From: Lachnospiraceae bacterium
GTDB taxonomy: Bacteria; Bacillota; Clostridia; Lachnospirales; Lachnospiraceae
Assembly: GCA_024403235.1 (NCBI GenBank)
Contig: JAKSSF010000027.1
Span: 1-34,162, forward strand
Direction: 5' to 3'
DNA length: 34,162 nucleotides
Part shown: piece after piece, positions 1 to 6,722 of the stretch
How the letters are laid out: each line of letters starts with the position of its first letter
How positions within the stretch are numbered: position 1 is the first letter of the stretch
Position numbers and translations under genes: made by a program
Notes under the pieces: model-generated
What the model was told of the DNA's origin: nothing
What the model saw: only the letters and a program-made list of their open reading frames with translations
Database searches by the model: none

Positions 1-57
1 ACTGATGCCGATGGATTTATGAAGGTGCCGGAAGATGCTGAGCTGCCATTCGAATAA
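1..57 (+). CDS. ssb: C-terminal end of a probable single-stranded DNA-binding protein (partial)
   Basis: Only the last 18 codons are present, open from base 1 to a TAA at 55-57. The tail reads DGFMKVPEDAELPFE. An acidic stretch followed by a near-terminal PF dipeptide is the classic SSB tail through which SSB recruits exonucleases, RecQ, PriA and other repair enzymes. SSB copies on clostridial conjugative elements often end in a similar GFMxxP...ELPF stretch. The tail is followed by a strong terminator. The identification rests on this short tail alone, so another protein with an acidic PF end remains possible. An element-borne SSB would fit the exonuclease gene just downstream. Confidence 0.5.
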   Translation, partial: TDADGFMKVPEDAELPFE

Positions 58-76
58 TCCATGGCCAATCATTATG

Positions 77-117
77 GTAGTACTGGGGAGCCTGCTCTCC
101 CTGGTACTACTTTTTTT
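77..117 (+). terminator. Rho-independent terminator after the SSB-like gene
   Basis: GTAGTAC at 77-83 pairs perfectly with GTACTAC at 104-110, and GGGAG/CTCCC extend the stem inward. A run of seven T follows at 111-117. It closes the transcript of the upstream gene. Confidence 0.85.
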
Positions 118-152
118 AAGAGCTATTTAATGGCAGGGGGTGGAGTTATCTT

Positions 153-190
153 CCACTCTGAACATCGGAATAATTCGGTGCTGAGAGTGG
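153..190. repeat. Inverted repeat upstream of the small regulator
   Basis: CCACTCT at 153-159 pairs with AGAGTGG at 184-190, and a small inner dyad (GAATAATTC) sits between them. It lies about 30 bases upstream of the likely promoter of the next gene. It could be a regulator site or a hairpin remnant; no T-run follows, so it is not a simple terminator. Confidence 0.45.
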
Positions 191-219
191 CAAATAATCG
201 TGCAAGTATACATTAACAA

Positions 220-248
220 ATGACAGACTCACATTTTCTTGATATACT
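220..248 (+). promoter_or_regulatory. Sigma-A type promoter for the XRE regulator operon
   Basis: ATGACA at 220-225 (one change from TTGACA), a 17-base spacer, then TATACT at 243-248. Transcription would begin near 255, which rules out translation from the upstream in-frame ATG at 220 and supports the ATG at 286. Confidence 0.6.
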
Positions 249-285
249 ACAAGGTGAGTTGTTGGCTGAATATGGAGGAAAGACA

Positions 286-507
286 ATGGCTGTAAATTTT
301 GAGAAATATTTCAAACTGGCAGAAGAAAAAGGAATCACATATTCCCAGATATTGAAAGATGCAAACATCAGTGGGAATGTCTTAACCAGGATGAGAAGAA
401 ACGAATATGTATCACTGGAAAGCATCGAGAAGATCTGTCGAGTGTTGGAATGTGATATCACAGATATTTTGGAATTTTTATCTGAGGAGGAAATAGTTAA
501 TGGCTAA
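286..507 (+). CDS. Small XRE/Cro-type helix-turn-helix regulator
   Basis: A 73-residue protein that is almost entirely one Cro/C1-type helix-turn-helix domain. The recognition segment lies around NISGNVLTRMRRNEYVSLES, and the ending CRVLECDITDILEF is characteristic of clostridial single-domain XRE regulators, which bind DNA as dimers and control mobile-element or toxin-antitoxin operons. The start at 286 is chosen because GGAGGA lies at 274-279 and the promoter sits at 220-248; the reading frame stays open further upstream but would overlap that promoter. The next gene begins 8 bases before this stop, so the two are translationally coupled. The target is unknown. It may repress its own short operon. 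Confidence 0.8.
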   Translation: MAVNFEKYFKLAEEKGITYSQILKDANISGNVLTRMRRNEYVSLESIEKICRVLECDITDILEFLSEEEIVNG

Positions 508-787
508 TTTTGAACCAATTAGTTCTAATGATACAAAAGAATTGCGTAAGGAGTTGGGTCTTCCGATTACTAAGGCTTTGCGTTATATGAAACATACCGA
601 TAGGGATTCGTATACTGAAATAGGTGTAAAAGATTACGATGTTGTTGAAAAGTATCAGCCAAGTGGAACTCATAGTTTAATGGTAACACTTGAAACAGAT
701 GAGAAAATCAGGATTTTGGCTCCTTTTTTTGCGCACATGCAGAAGCCATCATTTGTTGAAGATATGATTAGCGGTAAAGACGCTTAA
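500..787 (+). CDS. Small protein of unknown function
   Basis: A 95-residue soluble protein, not recognised. It is mixed-charge with no signal peptide or membrane segment. The middle (TEIGVKDYDVVEKYQPSGTH) looks like a folded core, and the C-terminus carries hydrophobic positions (ILAPFFAHMQKPSF). The ATG at 500 overlaps the end of the XRE gene by 8 bases and has GAGGAGG at 484-490 inside that gene, so the two are co-translated. Partnership with an XRE protein suggests an accessory or regulatory role on a mobile element, possibly even a toxin-antitoxin-like pair. That is inference only: no catalytic motif is visible. Confidence 0.6.
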   Translation: MANFEPISSNDTKELRKELGLPITKALRYMKHTDRDSYTEIGVKDYDVVEKYQPSGTHSLMVTLETDEKIRILAPFFAHMQKPSFVEDMISGKDA

Positions 788-813
788 AAGGAATTGATTT
801 CGGAGGGTTTAAC

Positions 814-2565
814 ATGAGAGAAGGAAAAGGATCTTCGGTTCCAAGATATTTGAGTGATTATTGTGTATTGGATTTAGAGACTACAGGTGTATTTGTAACA
901 TCAGCTGAAATAATAGAAATCTCAGCTATTAGAGTACGAGGCGGAAATGTTGTAGCCGAATTCAGTCAGCTGGTTAATCCGGGATGTAAGATTCCGGCAG
1001 CAGCAACTGCTGTTAATAATATTACTGATGTTATGGTCAAAGATGCCCCGCTTCTTAAAGAGGTGATTGATGATTTCCTTGCTTTTGTAGGTGCTGATGT
1101 GATTCTTGGTTACAATAATGCGGGATTCGACATGAACCTTGTATATGATAAGGTAATGTTTTTACGTGGAAAAGCGTTTGGTAATGATTATATTGATCTG
1201 ATGCATGCAGCTAGGAGAACGCTTCCTGAACTGGAGAATCATAAACTTGAAACTCTCAGTAAGTATTATGGTCTCGATACAAAGGGTGAACATCGTGCAC
1301 TGAAAGATTGTTATCTCACAAAAGATTGCTATGAAAAACTGAATAGTCAATTTGGAGATGCTGCATTCAGAAGCAAGTCTTATAGTGAAGGATCTCGGGG
1401 ACAGCACTATTCTTCAGAAACAAAGGCGCTTCAGATGTTACAGGAATTTTTGGAGGAAATAATTGCTGATGGTCAGGTGACAGCAACAGAGTTCTTCTCC
1501 TTGACCCATTGGATGACAGAGCATCGTGATTTGCAAGGATGTTTTCCTTTCGATCGTGTATTCGATGCATTGGATCGTGTACTTGCAGATGGGAAAGTGA
1601 CTCCAGAGGAGTTGCTAGAACTTCAGGACATATTCTCCGATTTTGTAGATCCAGTCAAGTCACAAGGATGTCATGAGGAAGTACAGACACTTAAAGGAAA
1701 ACACGTTTGTATTACAGGAGACTTCAATTTAGGCAGTCGGAGTGAAGTATTTGAGTTAATTGAAGCGGCTGGTGGCATTATAGATAAGAATGTCAAAAAA
1801 GCAACGGATTACGTTGTCGTTGGAGCAAACGGAAGTGATGCATGGAAAACAGGAAATTATGGCGGTAAGATTCTCAAAGCGATGGAATACAATGCAAAGG
1901 GAACAAATATAAAAATCATTGAAGAGGATGTGTTTGTTCCAGCTGTTCAGTATCTGATTGAACATCCAGAAGCTTGTGAATGCTCATCTGAAGTTGAGCA
2001 GGAAATTGATTGGAAAACTCCTGTTCAGGAAATGTTGGAGCAGATGATTGTGGATATGGAGTTACCAGAGAATTCATTGTATCTGATGACTAACTACGGG
2101 CGTGATGGCAAAAAGATTACTTCTTATTCTGTCTGCATCTATGAGCCGGACTACCCGCTTCCTCCAAATGCAAAGAAAGATCCAACAAGAAATTCTATTG
2201 TATTAAATATCAAGGAAGGAAAAGAAAAGCTAGAACTGTTAGTTGGTACTGTTCAGTATGGAGACGTAGGTAACGTTCCAGAAGACGCAGAAATTAAGCA
2301 ACTTAAATCTGATACAGCAAATGTTCATGTGATACTTTCGATGACATCCGGAAGTTTAGTAGCATATATAAAGAAGAATACTCAGTACGCATTAGCAAAT
2401 TATACATCTAAAGCTTCAATGTTTGGGTGTTGCAGTAGTTTCAATGCATGTTCTGATGCAAAGAAGTGTGTACATGTTAATAAGTTATATAGTAAGGCAT
2501 GTATATATAGAGGACATTTAGATGCTGGAAGAATTTTCTATGGTAAGAATAGAAATGTTGATTAA
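814..2565 (+). CDS. DEDDh 3'-5' exonuclease with TerB-like and BRCT domains and a cysteine-rich tail
   Basis: A 583-residue protein with several parts. Residues ~15-180 are a DnaQ/PolC-epsilon-like exonuclease domain of the DEDDh class. The metal and catalytic residues are visible: D20 and E22 (DLETTG), D106 (NNAGFD), H160 and D165 (HRALKD). Residues ~195-280 are helical and resemble a TerB-like segment. Residues ~293-375 form a BRCT domain (LKGKHVCITGDF, then AAGG and DYVVVG). The last ~190 residues are unfamiliar and end in a cluster of five cysteines (CC..AC..KC..AC) before a GRIFYGKN end. The predicted job is 3'-5' DNA trimming in repair or replication, with BRCT giving binding to DNA ends or partners. 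SD GGAGG is at 801-805. The SSB-like tail upstream fits a mobile-element DNA-processing set. Confidence 0.85.
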   Translation: MREGKGSSVPRYLSDYCVLDLETTGVFVTSAEIIEISAIRVRGGNVVAEFSQLVNPGCKIPAAATAVNNITDVMVKDAPLLKEVIDDFLAFVGADVILGYNNAGFDMNLVYDKVMFLRGKAFGNDYIDLMHAARRTLPELENHKLETLSKYYGLDTKGEHRALKDCYLTKDCYEKLNSQFGDAAFRSKSYSEGSRGQHYSSETKALQMLQEFLEEIIADGQVTATEFFSLTHWMTEHRDLQGCFPFDRVFDALDRVLADGKVTPEELLELQDIFSDFVDPVKSQGCHEEVQTLKGKHVCITGDFNLGSRSEVFELIEAAGGIIDKNVKKATDYVVVGANGSDAWKTGNYGGKILKAMEYNAKGTNIKIIEEDVFVPAVQYLIEHPEACECSSEVEQEIDWKTPVQEMLEQMIVDMELPENSLYLMTNYGRDGKKITSYSVCIYEPDYPLPPNAKKDPTRNSIVLNIKEGKEKLELLVGTVQYGDVGNVPEDAEIKQLKSDTANVHVILSMTSGSLVAYIKKNTQYALANYTSKASMFGCCSSFNACSDAKKCVHVNKLYSKACIYRGHLDAGRIFYGKNRNVD

Positions 2566-2775
2566 GTATTAGGATTCTAAGAGGACGGATGCGGCCATAA
2601 TCTCTGAAGCAAAGCTGAAGAGCGCACTTATATACTTTATACAAAGTATGTGCGTCCTCCGGAGGTAACCTCTCTGAAAGCCATTTCAGAATCGGTTTTG
2701 CGGATTAGAAATCCGGTGAAGGGACACCTTTCCGGCCGTGGGCCTATCCCATTAAATTGAATATTGAAAGTACAG

Positions 2776-2805
2776 AGACCGTTAGCACACCGCTGGCGGT
2801 CTTTT
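2776..2805 (+). terminator. Rho-independent terminator (first of two)
   Basis: AGACCG at 2776-2781 pairs with CGGTCT at 2797-2802. The inner TTAGC/GCTGG adds G-T and Watson-Crick pairs around a five-base loop, and four T follow. Confidence 0.65.
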
Positions 2806-2818
2806 CACATATATGACT

Positions 2819-2850
2819 ACAGGCATGATTTCCATGACCTGTATTTTTTT
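2819..2850 (+). terminator. Rho-independent terminator (second of two)
   Basis: ACAGGCATG at 2819-2827 pairs with CATG and CCTGT at 2833-2842, with a bulged A at 2837 and a five-base loop. ATTTTTTT follows at 2843-2850. It would stop transcription leaving the mobile-element side before truncated rtcB. Confidence 0.7.
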
Positions 2851-2873
2851 ACCCATTTTACGGTGATTGCTGT

Positions 2874-3686
2874 TTGGGACCTGATCAATCCCAGGGACAG
2901 TTCACATATAGAGCCTTGGCTAGCGGGGCAAAAGATGGGACTAAATACTTGGTTATTCATTCCGGATCAAGGAATCTGGGGAAACAGGTTGCGGAATTAT
3001 ATCAGCAGTTGGCATGTGACCTGGATAAAGGGATAGGAGTATACTTAGAGGCTCGTGAGGAGATAATCAGAACCTATAAAGAGCAGGGAAGAAAAACGGA
3101 AATACAGGATGCATTGAAGGAACTTTATAAAAAGAAATTTTTTACAGAACCCACCATGCCAGCGGACTTATGCTATCTTTCAGGAAAATATCTTGAGGAT
3201 TATCTTCATGATGTAGAAATATGCCAAAAGTTTGCAAAAAGAAGCCGGGAGAAAATGGCTGAGATTCTTCTGGAAAAAACAGGTTTAAATGCAGGAGAAG
3301 CATTTCATACAATTCATAACTATATTGATACGAATGAAATGATATTACGAAAAGGTGCTATTGCTGCACATAAAGGAGAGAAAGTTCTTATTCCTATCAA
3401 TATGAGAGATGGATCCGTTCTTGCAATAGGAAAAGGAAATCCAGAGTGGAACTACTCGGCACCACATGGCGCGGGAAGATTGATGTCCAGAACATTTGCA
3501 AAAAACACTCTTTCCATGGATGAATACATACAGTCTATGGAGGGAATCTATACCACATCTGTAAATGAGTTTACTCTGGATGAAGCTCCGATGGCATATA
3601 AGTCATTAGAAGATATCATAGATGTTATTGCGGAATCTGTGGATATTATTGACATTATGAAGCCGATATATAATTTTAAAGCCTAG
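2874..3686 (+). pseudogene. rtcB: 3' remnant of an rtcB RNA ligase gene
   Basis: The open frame matches the C-terminal two thirds of RtcB, the GTP-dependent ligase joining 3'-phosphate to 5'-OH RNA ends. Clear family motifs are YLVIHSGSRNLGKQV, HTIHNY, RKGAIAAHKGE and the HGAGRLMSR motif carrying the histidine that is guanylylated (about base 3463). Recognisable similarity begins near base 2920, so the N-terminal part with the first metal-binding residues is missing. The only upstream start is a TTG at 2874 with no ribosome site. The natural end (IMKPIYNFKA, TAG) is intact, and a 26-bp piece of it recurs at 5399. The gene appears cut by the arrival of the element to its left. The 5' half may lie on the far side of that element, outside this window. 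Confidence 0.85.
3654..3679 (+). repeat. 26-bp direct repeat, left copy (rtcB 3' end)
   Basis: These 26 bases encode the last residues of RtcB (IMKPIYNF plus two bases) and are repeated without mismatch at 5399-5424. Together the copies bracket the hipB-hipA module, like the target duplication left when a cassette recombines into a gene's 3' end. Confidence 0.9.
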
Positions 3687-3747
3687 TTTGTGCGCAAGTG
3701 CAGAAAACGGATTGGGTATAGTTCTGCTTGAATGATGTTTACTATTA

Positions 3748-3777
3748 TTGACACAAACCATATATAATGTATATAAT
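3748..3777 (+). promoter_or_regulatory. Consensus promoter of the hipBA operon
   Basis: TTGACA at 3748-3753, an 18-base spacer, TATAAT at 3772-3777: both boxes match the consensus exactly. The stretch TATATAATGTATATA around the -10 box is a dyad (TATATA, three bases, TATATA) suited to a HipB-type dimer, so autorepression here is likely but inferred. Confidence 0.75.
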
Positions 3778-3804
3778 AGAAAACAAAAGAGGATGAGCGT
3801 TTTA

Positions 3805-4125
3805 ATGAAAAAAGCAGTATATAATATAGTCCCTTCTACAGAAAATATATTGAAAACCATGGGAGAACAGATTAAATTGGCAAGGTTACGCCGCGATTTG
3901 TCAGCAGAATTAGTAGCAGAACGCGCCGGTATAAGCAGAGCTTCTTTGTGGAAGGTGGAATCCGGAAACCCTGCTGTAGCTATGGGTATCTATGCAGCAG
4001 TATTGCATGCCCTTGGAAATATGGATAAGGATTTGGCCATTGTAGCAAAAGATGATGTGATGGGAAGACAAATGCAGGATCTAAATCTTATGACAAGGAA
4101 ACGAGCTTCGCGGAGGAATGATTAG
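3805..4125 (+). CDS. hipB: HipB-like XRE antitoxin
   Basis: A 106-residue protein with a central Cro/C1 helix-turn-helix (IKLARLRRDLSAELVAERAG, then ISRASLWKVESG), the arrangement of HipB antitoxins. HipB neutralises the HipA kinase and represses the operon by binding dyads at its promoter. The basic tail (RKRASRRND) is a likely flexible segment. ATG 3805 is chosen because the promoter at 3748-3777 excludes the upstream TTG start. An in-frame ATG at 3793 is an alternative. AGAGGA at 3788-3793 is somewhat far from 3805. The stop TAG shares its last base with the GTG start of hipA, the tight coupling expected of an antitoxin-toxin pair. Confidence 0.85.
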   Translation: MKKAVYNIVPSTENILKTMGEQIKLARLRRDLSAELVAERAGISRASLWKVESGNPAVAMGIYAAVLHALGNMDKDLAIVAKDDVMGRQMQDLNLMTRKRASRRND

Positions 4126-5384
4126 TGGCAAAGAAAGAGAAGGTCATATATGTTTATGATGATTTCACTAGCGATAGCCCCATTTTGATAGGGAAGCTTT
4201 TTGTAGATGTTATCAAAGGTGGAGAATCATATTCATTTGAATATAGCAAAGATTGGTTAGCGAACAATAAGTTACAGATTAATCTGGATCCGGAATTAAT
4301 GCCATTTTCCGGAAGACAATTTCCCACGGGAAAAAATATTTTTAGGATATTTGCAGATGCATCACCCGACAGATGGGGACGCGTGCTTATGAATAAGAGA
4401 GAGCGTCTTTTGGCAGAAAGAGAAAATCGTAAGCCGGCAAAACTGTACGACAGTGATTATCTGCTTGGGGTGTATGATGAAACCAGAATGGGTGGAATAC
4501 GCCTAAAATTGGAGGAAGAAGGTCCATTTCTATCTGATGATAAGGATACAGCAATCCCACCCTGGGCATCCTTAAGAAATTTGGAAGAGGCTTCAAGAAA
4601 ATTTGAAAATGATGAAGGCGGCATAACAAATAAATGGCTCAATCAATTATTAAAACCAGGATCCTCTTTGGGAGGCGCAAGACCTAAGGCTACCGTAGTT
4701 GATACAAAGAACCAGTTGTGGATAGCAAAGTTTCCCTCTAAAAATGATGATAGTGATACTGGGGCGTGGGAAAAAGTCGTTCACGACCTGGCCAGAATGT
4801 GTGGTTTAAATGTACCGGAGTCAAAAATAGAAAAGTTTTCAAAACTAGGAAGTACATTTCTGGTAAAGCGGTTTGACAGAAATGGTGATAAAAGGGTTCA
4901 TTTTGCATCTGCCATGACAGTTTTGGGGAAAAACGATGGGTCATCTGCTGATGATGGTGCAAGCTATTTAGAAATAGCAGGTTTCATTAAGTCTTATGGA
5001 GCGAAACCGAAAGCAGATCTTGTTGAATTATGGAGGCGAATTATATTCAATATGGCTGTAACAAATACAGATGATCATTTGAGAAATCATGCCTTTATTC
5101 TTACTAAAAAAGGTTGGATATTATCGCCATTATTTGATGTAAATCCTGTTCCGTATGGAGACGAATTGTCGCTTCTTGTAGATGATCGGGATAATAGTAT
5201 TTCCATAGAGTTAGCGGTTCAGACGGCGCCTCGTTTTGGAATTTCCGAAAAAGATGCATTGTTATATGCCGAGGATATTTTGCTAACTGTAAAAAATAAT
5301 TGGGAAAAATTAGCAAAAGAATATGGCTTAACGCGAGGTCAAATAGAAGATATGCGACCGGCGTTTGAGATTTGTTATAGATAG
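4125..5384 (+). CDS. hipA: HipA-family serine/threonine kinase toxin
   Basis: A 419-residue full-length HipA. The N-terminal domain (~1-130) carries the HipA_N signature (PDRWGRVLM, YLLGVYDETRMGG). The kinase domain follows with the Ser/Gly-rich loop SSLGGARPKA, the ATP lysine in LWIAKFPSK, the RFDR strand, and the catalytic loop NTDDHLRNH (D316/D317 and N321). The metal-binding aspartate is in SPLFDVNP. HipA kinases phosphorylate aminoacyl-tRNA synthetases such as GltX and trigger growth arrest and persistence unless held by HipB. It starts with GTG at 4125, with GGAGGA at 4112-4117. All key residues are present, so it is likely active. The module sits between duplicated rtcB ends, which suggests lateral arrival. 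Confidence 0.92.
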   Translation: MAKKEKVIYVYDDFTSDSPILIGKLFVDVIKGGESYSFEYSKDWLANNKLQINLDPELMPFSGRQFPTGKNIFRIFADASPDRWGRVLMNKRERLLAERENRKPAKLYDSDYLLGVYDETRMGGIRLKLEEEGPFLSDDKDTAIPPWASLRNLEEASRKFENDEGGITNKWLNQLLKPGSSLGGARPKATVVDTKNQLWIAKFPSKNDDSDTGAWEKVVHDLARMCGLNVPESKIEKFSKLGSTFLVKRFDRNGDKRVHFASAMTVLGKNDGSSADDGASYLEIAGFIKSYGAKPKADLVELWRRIIFNMAVTNTDDHLRNHAFILTKKGWILSPLFDVNPVPYGDELSLLVDDRDNSISIELAVQTAPRFGISEKDALLYAEDILLTVKNNWEKLAKEYGLTRGQIEDMRPAFEICYR

Positions 5385-5398
5385 ACTGTATGGTAAAT

Positions 5399-5424
5399 AT
5401 TATGAAGCCGATATATAATTTTAA
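5399..5424 (+). repeat. 26-bp direct repeat, right copy
   Basis: Identical over 26 bases to 3654-3679, the rtcB 3' end, and found just after hipA. No rtcB coding sequence precedes it here, so it is a displaced fragment. The sequence after it leads directly into the alpha/beta-hydrolase-like gene, which may have been the original neighbour of rtcB. Confidence 0.9.
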
Positions 5425-5444
5425 GCAATATAATGGAGTATAAA

Positions 5445-6005
5445 ATGAAGCTGGCAGTATTTTTTCCGGGGATTGGATATCATTGTGATAAACCCCTGCT
5501 ATATTATTCGAGAAAAGTAGTAGAAAAATTAGGATATGATGAAATTATAAGCTTATCTTATACATACCGTGGAGAAAATATCCGTGGAAATGAAGAGAAA
5601 ATGAAGGAAGCCTTTAGCATTCTGTATGCCCAGGCGAAGGAGAGTCTAAAAAGAGTTTCTTTTCAGAACTATGATGAAATTTTATTTGTGTCAAAGAGCG
5701 TAGGTACTATAATAGCATCCGCATATGCAACGGAATATAAGCTTCAATGCAATCAGATTTTATATACACCCCTTGAGTATACCTTTGCTTATCCTCATGA
5801 AAATACAATAGCATTTATTGGAACAGCAGATCCATGGAGTAATGTGAACAAAGTAATTGACATGGCAAAGGCAGACAATGTACCAATTCATGTTTATCAT
5901 GGTGTAAATCACTCACTAGAAGGTGATGATGTAAATGAAAATATAGAAATAGTAAAAGCAGTTATGGAAGAAAGTTATAGGTTTATGAATGCTTTTATTG
6001 CTTAA
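5445..6005 (+). CDS. Alpha/beta-hydrolase-like protein
   Basis: A 186-residue soluble protein with the outline of a small alpha/beta hydrolase. It has an opening strand (LAVFFPGIGYHCDKPLLYY), then ILFVSKSVGTIIASAYA, where KSVG occupies the nucleophile-elbow position, a later aspartate (FIGTADPW) and a histidine (HGVNHSLEG) suitable for Ser-Asp-His. The substrate is unknown; such proteins are usually called alpha/beta hydrolases of uncharacterised family. GGAG at 5435-5438 lies six bases before ATG 5445, so this start is preferred over the ATG at 5433. It follows the right copy of the 26-bp repeat and is closed by the hairpin at 6132-6178. Confidence 0.7.
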   Translation: MKLAVFFPGIGYHCDKPLLYYSRKVVEKLGYDEIISLSYTYRGENIRGNEEKMKEAFSILYAQAKESLKRVSFQNYDEILFVSKSVGTIIASAYATEYKLQCNQILYTPLEYTFAYPHENTIAFIGTADPWSNVNKVIDMAKADNVPIHVYHGVNHSLEGDDVNENIEIVKAVMEESYRFMNAFIA

Positions 6006-6131
6006 AAATAACAATTAAATAAGCCCCCGGAAAAATGTAAAAAGCCCAGAAAAGCAGTGTGCTATTATTGATGGATTTGCCGCTAAGAAGAATGGCATAT
6101 TATACTAGCGGTACAATGACAAAACAGATTA

Positions 6132-6178
6132 CCTCTCTTAAAATGATTTCACAAGATTATTTTAAGAGAGGATTTTTT
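6132..6178 (+). terminator. Rho-independent terminator
   Basis: CCTCTCTTAAAAT at 6132-6144 pairs perfectly over 13 bases with ATTTTAAGAGAGG at 6159-6171 across a 14-base loop. ATTTTTTATT follows on the plus strand. It ends transcription from the hydrolase side. Confidence 0.85.
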
Positions 6179-6215
6179 ATTGAATATGTGTCAATAAAAT
6201 TATAGGTATTTGAAA

Positions 6216-6287
6216 ATGGAGAAGAGAAAATTAGCTTCGGTTCAGTATGTGCATCACATAACTCCAATAGAAGGAGCAGTGAGTTGT
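6216..6287 (+). pseudogene. N-terminal remnant of an RNA-ligase-like gene
   Basis: From ATG 6216 the frame gives MEKRKLASVQYVHHITPIEG, which resembles the opening of the DRB0094-type ATP-dependent RNA ligase family (RKLASIQ.I..I.PIEGAD). The match stops after about 22 residues, and the frame then runs into the next remnant. A functional ligase is ~340 residues, so this is a fragment. Its position near the broken rtcB, another RNA ligase, may be chance or mark a former RNA-repair neighbourhood. The call rests on a short match. Confidence 0.45.
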
Positions 6288-6386
6288 ATGAGTGATTTTA
6301 GAAAATATCTAGATGAACAACTTAAAGATGAGGAATTTAAGAAAGAATGGGAAGATTCCGAATGTGAATATCAGGTGAATTATTAA
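6288..6386 (+). pseudogene. N-terminal remnant of an XRE-type antitoxin gene
   Basis: The 32 codons MSDFRKYLDEQLKDEEFKKE... resemble the first helix of HigA/XRE-type antitoxins (MS.FKKYLDEQL.DPEFK.EY..LEPE). The expected helix-turn-helix then is missing and the frame stops at 6384-6386. AAGGAG at 6271-6276 precedes the ATG. It is either a decayed antitoxin or, less likely, a real 32-residue peptide. It is in frame with the RNA-ligase remnant upstream. Confidence 0.45.
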
Positions 6387-6421
6387 GGAAGGTTATATTT
6401 TTATATTATACCGAAAGATGA

Positions 6422-6451
6422 TTGACGCCATATGCGACACCACAATATAAT
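6422..6451 (+). promoter_or_regulatory. Candidate promoter of hicAB
   Basis: TTGACG at 6422-6427, an 18-base spacer and TATAAT at 6446-6451. The predicted start (~6458) falls inside the hicA ribosome site at 6454-6460, which would give an unusually short leader, so an upstream promoter may be the real one. Confidence 0.4.
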
Positions 6452-6467
6452 ATAAAGGAGAAAGAAA

Positions 6468-6722
6468 ATGTCTCAATGGGATAAACTATTAGATAAAGTG
6501 AGAAGACTATCTCCGGATCTTCGATTTGAGGAATTACAGAAGATATTAGAATCTTACGGATATGTAATGAGTACTCCAAAGAGAGGAAGTAGCCATTATA
6601 CATTTCGTAAAGTAGGATATCCCCCAATCACGATTCCTAAGCATAAACCAATAAAAAGGGTATATATCGAGATGGTCCGTGAAGTTGTCGAGCGAGAGGA
6701 GGCAGCAAATGCGAACAGTTGA
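6468..6722 (+). CDS. hicA: HicA mRNA-interferase toxin
   Basis: An 84-residue protein with a double-stranded RNA-binding-like fold. The RGSSHYTFRK segment carries the catalytic histidine (H43), and the ITIPKHKPIKRVYIEMVREV ending is characteristic of HicA. HicA cleaves mRNA in a ribosome-independent way. AAAGGAG at 6454-6460 precedes ATG 6468. Its 3' end overlaps hicB by 14 bases, so toxin and antitoxin are made together. The toxin-first order is the usual HicAB arrangement. The N-terminus is slightly longer than the shortest HicA proteins, with an extra charged helix. Confidence 0.9.
   Translation: MSQWDKLLDKVRRLSPDLRFEELQKILESYGYVMSTPKRGSSHYTFRKVGYPPITIPKHKPIKRVYIEMVREVVEREEAANANS

Larger units (their letters stand above)
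2566..2873 (+). other. Non-coding boundary segment between the exonuclease gene and truncated rtcB
   Basis: About 300 bases with no credible gene: all frames are interrupted and none has a ribosome site. It contains two successive terminator hairpins (2776-2805 and 2819-2850) and then abuts the broken rtcB frame. I read it as the end of an inserted element, with the junction somewhere between about 2850 and 2930. No integrase, clear att core or terminal inverted repeat can be pinned down here. Confidence 0.45.
6006..6467 (+). other. Gene-poor stretch with hairpins and gene debris
   Basis: No full-length gene is seen in these ~460 bases. They contain a small inverted repeat (CCGCTA at 6080-6085, TAGCGG at 6106-6111), a strong terminator at 6132-6178, and two gene remnants at 6216-6386. 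This looks like an integration hotspot where modules came and went. Confidence 0.5.

Noticed and set aside
220-285. Upstream start of the XRE regulator at 220
   Set aside because: It coincides with the -35 box of a good promoter; the ATG at 286 has a clear GGAGGA site.
2764-3036. A 90-codon frame across the rtcB boundary
   Set aside because: It overlaps both terminators and the rtcB frame, has no ribosome site and no recognisable sequence.
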